From positions 1-10,125 of the forward strand of contig CAYZAY010000084.1 in assembly GCA_964476515.1 (NCBI GenBank): 10,125 bases of DNA, read 5' to 3'. Of this stretch, positions 1 to 5,633 are shown piece by piece. The position numbers were made by a program, and so were the translations under genes. The notes beneath the pieces are model-generated. The model saw nothing but the letters and a program-made list of their open reading frames with translations, had not been told where the DNA came from and did not search any database. The stretch comes from JASMHC01 sp964476515 (GTDB lineage: Bacteria; Pseudomonadota; Alphaproteobacteria; Rhodobacterales; Rhodobacteraceae). Numbering within the stretch: the first letter of the stretch is position 1; every line of letters begins with the position of its first letter.

Positions 1-20
1 AAGGTTGAGCAAACTCTACA

Positions 21-173
21 TTAAAACGCGGGACTTTTCGGGGGGCAGGTCACTGCAGCACTAAGAAGAATAATCACGATCATATCGATGATCCATGAAA
101 ACAATCGTTTCAGCGGCGTGTCAGCGTAGAAATCTTCTTGAATGATCGGGTCGGGAAGGGCGGTTTGTATCAT
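21..173 (-). pseudogene. Truncated RDD-family membrane protein (remnant)
   Basis: This 50-codon frame starts like the RDD family of small integral membrane proteins. After a short polar N-terminus it has FYADTPLKRLFSWIID (about residues 15-30), which carries the Arg and Asp typical of the first RDD helix, then the hydrophobic stretch MIVIILLSAAV. The protein then runs into TCPPKSPAF and stops, whereas family members continue with at least one more helix, giving roughly 130-160 residues. I read the other two minus-strand frames to the window edge and neither resumes an RDD-like sequence, so a single frameshift does not explain the loss. A deletion or rearrangement near positions 40-55, where there is a run of six G, is more likely. 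The frame is open back to 284, but residues upstream of 173 look non-native and overlap the preceding gene, so I place the start at 173. The function of RDD proteins is poorly defined and this copy is probably inactive. Confidence 0.55.
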
Positions 174-204
174 GGCTCTATATTTGGATTTGGGGATTGA
201 GATA

Positions 205-226
205 CTGCCGGTGGATGAACCGGCAG
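205..226 (-). other. Intercistronic hairpin after the second DUF2852 gene
   Basis: A perfect 8-bp inverted repeat (CTGCCGGT / ACCGGCAG) with a 6-nt loop lies between the stop codon at 235 and the RDD remnant start at 173. On the transcribed minus strand it is not followed by a run of T, so it is not a classical intrinsic terminator. It may stabilise the 3' end of the DUF2852 message or act as a weak or factor-assisted stop. Confidence 0.55.
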
Positions 227-234
227 CAATCTTG

Positions 235-726
235 TTAGCTGGCGCCAGTGCCAGAAACGGATTTGGCTGAATTGGCGCGATCATCTAGATACTGATCAAA
301 TTCAGACGCGTCGCGGGCTTCTCGCAGGCGGATCAAAAATTCGTCAAAGTCGCGGCTTTCCTGTTCTAGACGCGCGATCATATCTGACCGGTATGCGTCA
401 AAGCTGGAATTACCCGATGATTTCTGATGTGCGAAATGAGGCGCGACGGCAGCCACTTTCTTGGCCCGTTTGCGGCCAGTAAATCCCTTGCCACCAAATG
501 TGCGCGTACTGGCCCAAGTGCCTGTTACGATCGCGGCAACGATAATTCCGGCTATCCAGTTTTCGCTAAAGGCTAGCGAAACACCGACGATGCTAAAGAC
601 ACCAAAACCGATAATGCTTAGAACTTGGACAGCGACCGGTGGGCCATCGTCGTGGGCGTTACGGTCATAGACCGGCTGATGATCGTATGCATCTGTCGAA
701 TAATCGGCCTGACTTGACGTGATCAT
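235..726 (-). CDS. DUF2852-like membrane protein, second paralogue
   Basis: This 163-aa protein has an unknown function. The acidic N-terminus (residues 1-30) is followed by two hydrophobic segments at about 31-53 and 55-72, a basic stretch (residues 82-90), and a charged helical C-terminus (about 108-150) with FDAYRSDMIARLEQE and SEFDQYLDD. This C-terminus closely parallels that of the gene just upstream (788-1249), including a shared SSGN linker before FDAY, so the two are tandem duplicates. The usual FWPxGLAL-type motif of the family's membrane segment is not recognisable here, so this copy is the more diverged one. I chose the ATG at 726 because AGGAG lies 7 nt upstream; the frame is open to 1008 but that extension runs antiparallel to no start signal and overlaps the upstream gene. 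It is probably co-transcribed with that gene, 61 nt away. Confidence 0.85.
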   Translation of the reverse strand: MITSSQADYSTDAYDHQPVYDRNAHDDGPPVAVQVLSIIGFGVFSIVGVSLAFSENWIAGIIVAAIVTGTWASTRTFGGKGFTGRKRAKKVAAVAPHFAHQKSSGNSSFDAYRSDMIARLEQESRDFDEFLIRLREARDASEFDQYLDDRANSAKSVSGTGAS

Positions 727-746
727 CTTAATCTCCTGTTGAAAGA

Positions 747-768
747 GGACCGGCCAAATTGCCGGTCC
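747..768 (-). other. Intercistronic hairpin between the DUF2852 paralogues
   Basis: A perfect 8-bp inverted repeat (GGACCGGC / GCCGGTCC) with a 6-nt loop lies in the 61-nt spacer, about 10 nt upstream of the Shine-Dalgarno sequence of the 235-726 gene. On the minus-strand RNA it is followed by UCUUUC, too interrupted for a strong terminator. It could partly uncouple expression of the two genes, by attenuation or by RNA processing and stabilisation. Confidence 0.55.
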
Positions 769-787
769 GTTGTTTGCTGGTTGGCTC

Positions 788-1249
788 TTACTGCGCTGGC
801 GCAGAGTCGCCCTCGTTTTTGGGTTCTGTTTCAGCTTTGGCTGTGGATGCGCGTTCGTCCATAAACTGGTCAAACTCGTTCTTGTCCTTTGCAGCCCGCA
901 GACGATCCAGGAAGTTTTCAAAGCTTTCCTGTTCATCCTGAAGTCGGCGCAGTGTGTCGGCTTTGTACGCGTCAAAGGCTGTATTGCCCGATGAGCGGAA
1001 GGTGCCATGCATGCGGTGACTACTTTTTGTGCAGTTTTTCGAGAACATTTCTTTACTCCAGATCATGTAAATCATCAGGGCCAGACCAACTGGCCAGAAA
1101 AAGATAAAGCCAAGTATCGCGGCTGCGATCCAAGCTCCTTTACCTTTACGGTCAAGCCATGCTTCGGCGCGCGCGGGCCAGTGTTTACCTTTGCTTTCGA
1201 ACCATGCCTGTTCCCTGCGGGATTGGGTTGAATTGGCATAACTTGTCAT
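788..1249 (-). CDS. DUF2852 family membrane protein, first paralogue
   Basis: This 153-aa protein matches the DUF2852 pattern known from Rhodobacteraceae. A basic, Trp-containing N-terminus is followed by one membrane segment at about 38-65 (AAILGFIFFWPVGLALMIYM) and a charged, probably helical C-terminus (about 91-135). The C-terminus holds FDAYKADTLRRLQDEQ and FLDRLRAAKDKNEFDQFM. The tail is rich in Glu, Lys and Ala. The likely topology is a single inner-membrane anchor with a soluble helical domain. The biochemical role is unknown. The ATG at 1249 has GGAG 6 nt upstream; a GTG at 1288 in the same frame lies inside the operator-like palindrome and lacks a ribosome site. It is the first gene of an apparent operon with the paralogue at 235-726, and is probably controlled through the two palindromes upstream. 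Confidence 0.88.
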   Translation of the reverse strand: MTSYANSTQSRREQAWFESKGKHWPARAEAWLDRKGKGAWIAAAILGFIFFWPVGLALMIYMIWSKEMFSKNCTKSSHRMHGTFRSSGNTAFDAYKADTLRRLQDEQESFENFLDRLRAAKDKNEFDQFMDERASTAKAETEPKNEGDSAPAQ

Positions 1250-1271
1250 TACAAACTCCGTTTTTGGCGTT

Positions 1272-1290
1272 ATGTGAAATCCTTTCACAT
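1272..1290. promoter_or_regulatory. Operator-like perfect palindrome, proximal
   Basis: Arms ATGTGAAA and TTTCACAT form a perfect 8-bp inverted repeat around TCC. The site lies 23-41 bp upstream of the DUF2852 start at 1249, just upstream of its ribosome site and near the expected transcription start. It has the same layout as the palindrome at 1330-1350: both contain TGT, 11 bases, ACA, with an A/T-rich interior. A bound dimer here would block transcription. The cognate regulator is not in the window. Confidence 0.65.
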
Positions 1291-1295
1291 TACAC

Positions 1296-1324
1296 TAGAT
1301 TGGCCCTGTGGCCGGAGATTGCAA
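1296..1324 (-). promoter_or_regulatory. Possible promoter of the DUF2852 operon
   Basis: On the minus strand a TTGCAA hexamer (1324-1319) is followed after 17 bases by AATCTA (1301-1296). The -35 match is fair and the -10 match is poor (two of six to TATAAT). The placement between the two palindromes is suggestive, but the motif alone is weak evidence. Confidence 0.25.
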
Positions 1325-1329
1325 GGGAC

Positions 1330-1350
1330 AATGTAAAAGTTTTTTACATT
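1330..1350. promoter_or_regulatory. Operator-like perfect palindrome, distal
   Basis: Arms AATGTAAAA and TTTTACATT form a perfect 9-bp inverted repeat around GTT. The site is centred 59 bp from the 1272-1290 palindrome and shares its pattern ATGTRAAA, three bases, TTTYACAT. It overlaps the last two bases of the ybaK-like stop codon, so it also lies at the 3' end of that gene. As an A/T hairpin without a GC stem it would make a poor terminator, which favours a protein-binding role. Confidence 0.65.
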
Positions 1351-1822
1351 ATTTTTGCGAGGTGAACTTTTCGGGAGTAGCACCTGACAATTTAATCAGA
1401 TCATCCGGAGCGATCCCGAACACATGATGAGGGGTTCCTGCGGCGCCCCAGACGGTGTCAAATTCCAGCAGCCTTGGGTCAAGCCACGCGCGAATAGGGT
1501 TGAGATGGCCCACAGGCGAAACACCCCCAATCGCAAAGCCCGTTTGCGACCGCACTAATGCAGCATCCGCTTTCCCCAACGGTTCACCGGCTAGGGTTGT
1601 TGCTAGGCTGGTATCAACAGTGTTGCCACCCGCCGTCAGGAACAAAACAGCCTCACCCGAGATTTCACCCTGAAAGATGATCGACTTGGCAATCTGGTCC
1701 ACATCTACGCCCAACTCATCGGCCGCCATCTGGGCCGTCCGCGCTTGTCCGGTTTGACGCAGCTCGGTTTGAACCGAAGCCTCTTCAAGAACTCGCTTCA
1801 CTCGTTTCAGGCTTTTGCTCAT
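1349..1822 (-). CDS. YbaK/EbsC-type aminoacyl-tRNA deacylase
   Basis: This 157-aa single-domain protein belongs to the YbaK/ProX superfamily, free-standing relatives of the prolyl-tRNA synthetase editing domain. Members hydrolyse mischarged aminoacyl-tRNAs, such as Cys- or Ala-tRNA(Pro), in the cytoplasm. Visible hallmarks are Lys46 in IAKSIIF, at the position of the key lysine in characterised YbaK proteins, the GGNTVD segment (residues 65-70), and the glycine-rich GFAIGGVSPVGH loop (95-106). Length is normal for the family. The ATG at 1822 has GGAG about 8 nt upstream. The gene is divergent from glnE and its stop codon overlaps an operator-like palindrome. The sequence does not settle which mischarged tRNA is the substrate, so I do not assign ybaK or proX specifically. 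Confidence 0.9.
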   Translation of the reverse strand: MSKSLKRVKRVLEEASVQTELRQTGQARTAQMAADELGVDVDQIAKSIIFQGEISGEAVLFLTAGGNTVDTSLATTLAGEPLGKADAALVRSQTGFAIGGVSPVGHLNPIRAWLDPRLLEFDTVWGAAGTPHHVFGIAPDDLIKLSGATPEKFTSQK

Positions 1823-1905
1823 TGTCGCGCTCCAAATTGCCGCGTCTATGATTTCAGAGTGGCTATTGCTTGACCATAGGCGAACGACAATTCATTCCTT
1901 TTAAC
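1823..1905. promoter_or_regulatory. Divergent intergenic region, ybaK-like gene / glnE
   Basis: These 83 bp must hold the start signals of both divergent genes. On the plus strand TTGACC (1870-1875) resembles a -35 box. A -10 box 17 bp downstream would be CATTCC (1893-1898), a weak match that would put transcription start almost at the glnE ATG. No Shine-Dalgarno sequence precedes that ATG. I see no operator-like palindrome. Confidence 0.35.
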
Positions 1906-4689
1906 ATGAGTTTCGACGCCCGAATGACCCGTTCACCCCGACCTTTCAACGCCGAGAGGGGGGCTGACACGCGCGCGAAGTTCACTGATATGTCCCCAGC
2001 AGTTCAAGAACTTGTAGAGGGCACTGCGGGTTGCAGCCCGTACCTGTGTTCTTTGCTGGAAAAGGAACACGATTGGATATCCGAAGCATTTGGGGATCCG
2101 GAAACCACAATTGAGAAGTTGCTAACCCAATTACGGGATGTTCCCGAAGCAGATCTTCCAGCAGGTCTGCGCCAATCAAAACGGCGCATAGCGGCTATAA
2201 CGGCATTGGCTGACCTTGCTGGTGTTTGGCCGCTTGAAACGGTCACTCAAACCCTTGCCGATTTTGCAGACTTGGCCGTGCACCTTGCTTATCGCGCGAC
2301 TGTAGGGGCGGAAATCAGGCGTGGGAAATTACCGGGGGCTTCGCCCGAAGACGCTGAAACTGCAGGGGGACTCTTTGCGCTTGCGATGGGGAAAATGGGC
2401 GCGGGCGAGCTGAACTACAGTTCGGATATCGACCTGATTTGCCTATTTGACGAAACGCGCTTTGATCCCGATGACTTCTTGGATGCGCGTTCATCCCTCA
2501 TCCGTGCTACACGCAAAATGAGCGCGATGCTGAATGACATCACGGGCGACGGATATGTTTTCCGCACAGATCTTCGCTTGCGTCCAGATCCTTCTGTTAC
2601 GCCCGTTTGCCTAGGGGTTGAAGCGGCTGAGCGGTATTACGAAAGCCTGGGCCGGACGTGGGAACGTGCAGCCTATATCAAGGCGCGTTCTTGTGCCGGT
2701 GATGTCGAGGCTGGCGAAAAGTTCCTTGCAAACCTCAAACCATTCATCTGGCGAAAGCATTTGGATTTTGCTGCGATCCAAGACGCCCATTCGATGCGTC
2801 TTAGAATTCGCGAACACAAGGGGCTAGGGGGGCCGATCACACTGCCCCGCCACCATATGAAGCTTGGGCGTGGTGGTATCCGTGAGATCGAGTTTTTCAC
2901 GCAAACGCGGCAGCTTATCGCTGGCGGGCGTGACCCGTCGCTAAGAGTGCGGGGAACGGTCGATGGCTTGTCAGCTTTGGCGGCCAAGGGATGGATAGGC
3001 GAAGACGTCAGCGACACGCTAGCCAAACACTATCGCTACCACCGCGAGGTCGAGCATCGAATTCAAATGATCAACGACGCTCAAACGCATTTGCTACCCG
3101 GGTCAGACGAAGGCTTCCAACGGCTCGCGTGTTTTATGGATGTCGATTTGGCCGAGTTCGAAAAAGAGATTTCGAACCGATTGGAAGAGGTTCACGTTCT
3201 CACCGAAGATTTTTTTGCGCCCGATGCTGCAGCGCCTGAGCAATCTCATGAGTTTGATGAAAACATCCTGTCGCGTTGGCCAACTTATCCGGCGCTTAGG
3301 TCCGAGCGGGCAACCGAGATTTTCGCACGTCTTCGTCCGACAATTTTGGAGCGCCTGAAACAGTCTGCTAAGCCAAACGAGGCGCTTGTGGCATTTGATG
3401 GCTTCTTGTCTGGGCTTCCAGCGGGCGTGCAGCTGTTTTCGTTGTTTGAAGCCAACCCCCATCTGATTGACCTACTACTTGATATTGCTGGCACTGCACC
3501 TGATCTTGCGCGTCACCTGTCCGGTCATGCTTCTGTCTTTGACGCGGTCCTTGGTGGCGACTTTTTCTCAGAGTGGCCCGGTGGCGAAGACCTTGTTCGC
3601 AATTTGAATGGGGAACTAGTCGGTGAAAACGACTACGAACACAAACTGGACACGGCGCGTCGGTGGCAAAAGGAATGGCATTTCCGCGTTGGCGTACATC
3701 ATTTGCGCGGGCTTATCTCTGCGCGCGAAGCCAGCCAGCAATACGCAGACATCGCGTCGGCCGTTCTACAGGGCTTGTGGCCTGTTGTGATCGAGCAGTT
3801 TTCCCAGAAACACGGTCCGCCCCCAGGTGTAGGAGCCGTGATTGTTGGGATGGGATCGCTAGGGGCTGAAACGCTAAACGCACGGTCAGATCTGGATTTG
3901 ATCGTCATATACGATGCTGATGGGGTCGAGTATTCGGACGGTCGCAAACAATTGGCGACACGGACCTATTACGCGCGACTTACCCAAGCGATGGTCACGG
4001 CACTATCTGCCCCCATGTCAAAAGGCAAGCTTTACGAAGTCGACATGCGGCTGCGCCCATCGGGTAACCAAGGGCCTGTGGCGACTAACATCAACAGCTT
4101 CAAAGACTATCAAAGCAATTCTGCTTGGACATGGGAACATCTTGCCCTGACGCGGGCCCGTTCCATTGCTGGACCCAAAAGCTTGGCTGACGAGATCGAG
4201 AAGTTTCGTCGTGAATTGCTGACGTCGTCGATGGACCGACCGAAGATCCTACGAGACACTGCCGAGATGCGCGAAAAGATTTCTGCCGCCAAAGGGCAGG
4301 GTGGGGAATGGGAAGCTAAGCTGGGAGCCGGTGGGTTACAGGATATCGAATTGTTCACCCAAGCGGCGTGTTTGATTGGCGGCAATCCTGACTGCTCGGT
4401 TATTGGCGGCATAGAAAGTGCGGTTACCGTGGAACTGATCAGCGCTCAGGAAGCCGAAGCGCTTAACGCGAGTTACGACGCGCTTTGGGCGATACAGGCG
4501 GTGGCAAAACTTCTCTCGGAAAATCCTCTCGATCCGGATCGGATCGGACAGGGTGGGCAGAACTTCTTGCTTCGTGAATGCGGTGCGGACGACTTGTCCG
4601 ACTTAAATAGGTCGCTTGCGGACTATTTTGCGAATGCAGGCGCTGTCATTGATCGGGCGTTGGGACTGAACGACGGAGAAGACGCATGA
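1906..4689 (+). CDS. glnE: Bifunctional glutamine synthetase adenylyltransferase/deadenylase
   Basis: GlnE adenylylates glutamine synthetase when nitrogen is plentiful and removes the AMP when it is scarce, under PII control. The 927-aa length is normal. Two nucleotidyltransferase modules are visible. The N-terminal adenylyl-removing module has MGKMGAGEL at residue 161 and the metal-binding SSDIDL near 172. The C-terminal adenylyltransferase module has GMGSLGAETL near 648 and SDLDL near 661. Each is followed by the paired helical motif: KLGRGGIREIEFFTQ (about 320) and KLGAGGLQDIELFTQ (about 805). I chose ATG 1906 because MSFDARMTRSPRPF resembles the usual start of rhodobacterial GlnE. The open frame reaches a TTG at 1870, but those extra 12 residues look non-native. 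Neither start has a clear ribosome site. The 3' end overlaps the next gene by ATGA. The glutamine synthetase and PII genes are not in the window. Confidence 0.96.
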   Translation: MSFDARMTRSPRPFNAERGADTRAKFTDMSPAVQELVEGTAGCSPYLCSLLEKEHDWISEAFGDPETTIEKLLTQLRDVPEADLPAGLRQSKRRIAAITALADLAGVWPLETVTQTLADFADLAVHLAYRATVGAEIRRGKLPGASPEDAETAGGLFALAMGKMGAGELNYSSDIDLICLFDETRFDPDDFLDARSSLIRATRKMSAMLNDITGDGYVFRTDLRLRPDPSVTPVCLGVEAAERYYESLGRTWERAAYIKARSCAGDVEAGEKFLANLKPFIWRKHLDFAAIQDAHSMRLRIREHKGLGGPITLPRHHMKLGRGGIREIEFFTQTRQLIAGGRDPSLRVRGTVDGLSALAAKGWIGEDVSDTLAKHYRYHREVEHRIQMINDAQTHLLPGSDEGFQRLACFMDVDLAEFEKEISNRLEEVHVLTEDFFAPDAAAPEQSHEFDENILSRWPTYPALRSERATEIFARLRPTILERLKQSAKPNEALVAFDGFLSGLPAGVQLFSLFEANPHLIDLLLDIAGTAPDLARHLSGHASVFDAVLGGDFFSEWPGGEDLVRNLNGELVGENDYEHKLDTARRWQKEWHFRVGVHHLRGLISAREASQQYADIASAVLQGLWPVVIEQFSQKHGPPPGVGAVIVGMGSLGAETLNARSDLDLIVIYDADGVEYSDGRKQLATRTYYARLTQAMVTALSAPMSKGKLYEVDMRLRPSGNQGPVATNINSFKDYQSNSAWTWEHLALTRARSIAGPKSLADEIEKFRRELLTSSMDRPKILRDTAEMREKISAAKGQGGEWEAKLGAGGLQDIELFTQAACLIGGNPDCSVIGGIESAVTVELISAQEAEALNASYDALWAIQAVAKLLSENPLDPDRIGQGGQNFLLRECGADDLSDLNRSLADYFANAGAVIDRALGLNDGEDA

Positions 4690-4955
4690 AGGGCGATATC
4701 CACGATCCAAAAGCTTTGATCCGAGAAGCTTACAATATTGACGGCATAATGGATTCACAGTGCCGGTCGATTTTTCTGGATTGGGCGCTTAGCTTGCCAT
4801 CCGACATGGATACGCAAGAAAGCCTAAAGGTGCTTATCGAAAGATATGCGTCCGACCATCCTGAGCACCCAATGACAGATGTTCTTGAAAACGGTCGTCA
4901 GCGTATGTCCAGCCCGCAGCGACGTGGTGGCTGGCGGTCTCGGCCGCGCAATTAG
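4686..4955 (+). CDS. Small conserved-looking protein coupled to glnE
   Basis: This 89-aa cytoplasmic protein has no recognised function. It begins inside the glnE stop codon (ATGA overlap), so translation is probably coupled. The N-terminal two thirds look like a folded helical domain: DPKALIREAYNIDGI, then CRSIFLDWALSLP (about residues 26-38), then an Ala/Tyr/His segment ending in HPMTDVL. The last 15-20 residues are basic and Arg/Gly-rich (RRGGWRSRPR), which could bind nucleic acid or be disordered. From memory, similar short proteins follow glnE in related bacteria, but I cannot confirm this here. Its stop codon overlaps the stop of the convergent eda gene. A role connected with GlnE or nitrogen signalling is only an inference from position. 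Confidence 0.85.
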   Translation: MKGDIHDPKALIREAYNIDGIMDSQCRSIFLDWALSLPSDMDTQESLKVLIERYASDHPEHPMTDVLENGRQRMSSPQRRGGWRSRPRN

Positions 4956-5596
4956 CGCGACAGTTGGGACGCCTCGCGTGCCAAAGCCTCGATCCCTGCC
5001 CAATCGCCGGAGTTGACCATTTCCTTTGGTGCAACCCAGCTACCCCCGACGCATAGCGTGTTGCTTAGCCCCAGATAGTCAGGCGCGTTTTTCAACGAAA
5101 CACCACCCGTTGGGCAAAATTTGACCTGAGGGATCGGTGCGCCGATGGCTTTAAGAGCTGGAACGCCGCCGTTTGCTTCTGCAGGAAAGAATTTCTGAAC
5201 TGTGTAGCCACGCTCTAAAAGCTTCATGACTTCGCTGGATGTAGCGGCACCGGGTAAGAGGGGAAGGTCATTTGCTTCGCAAGCATCAAGAACCTTTTCC
5301 GTTGCACCAGGTGATACACCGAATGTCGCCCCTGCAGCTTTTGCAGCTTCTACGTCAGCTGGTGTTAGAAGTGTGCCAGCGCCAACGACACCGCCCGCTA
5401 TGGAAGACATTTCAGTAATCACCTCAAGCGCGCAATCGGTTCGCAGGGTTACTTCCAGCGCTGGAAGTCCGCCTTTGACGAGCGCAGATGCAAGATCCTT
5501 GGCCTTGCCGGCATCATCCACAACAAGCACCGGTACAACGGGTGCCAGACTGCAGATTTCACGAGCGCGGTTGCTGGCTTCAAAAGGGGTGATCAT
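4952..5596 (-). CDS. eda: KDPG aldolase (2-keto-3-deoxy-6-phosphogluconate aldolase)
   Basis: This class I aldolase splits 2-keto-3-deoxy-6-phosphogluconate into pyruvate and glyceraldehyde 3-phosphate, the last step of the Entner-Doudoroff pathway. The 214-aa length is typical. Active-site residues align with E. coli Eda: Glu48 in PALEVTLR, Arg52, and Schiff-base Lys135 in VQKFFPAE. The phosphate-binding segments CPTGGVS (161-167) and VGGSW (183-187) are present. The ATG at 5596 has GGAG about 8 nt upstream. The gene lies 37 nt downstream of edd on the same strand, so the pair is almost certainly one operon. Its stop codon overlaps that of the convergent 89-aa gene, leaving no room for a terminator between them. 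The fold also allows 4-hydroxy-2-oxoglutarate aldolase activity. Confidence 0.96.
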   Translation of the reverse strand: MITPFEASNRAREICSLAPVVPVLVVDDAGKAKDLASALVKGGLPALEVTLRTDCALEVITEMSSIAGGVVGAGTLLTPADVEAAKAAGATFGVSPGATEKVLDACEANDLPLLPGAATSSEVMKLLERGYTVQKFFPAEANGGVPALKAIGAPIPQVKFCPTGGVSLKNAPDYLGLSNTLCVGGSWVAPKEMVNSGDWAGIEALAREASQLSR

Positions 5597-5633
5597 TGAT
5601 ATTCTCCGAATGGGGTTCTTTCAGTGGCGAAGG

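Noticed and set aside
727..1008. Upstream in-frame extension of the second DUF2852 gene to 1008
   Set aside because: It overlaps the first paralogue in another frame, has unfamily-like composition, and the ATG at 726 has a good AGGAG.
1250..1288. GTG start at 1288 for the first DUF2852 gene
   Set aside because: The codon lies inside the operator-like palindrome and lacks a ribosome site; ATG 1249 has GGAG at the right distance.
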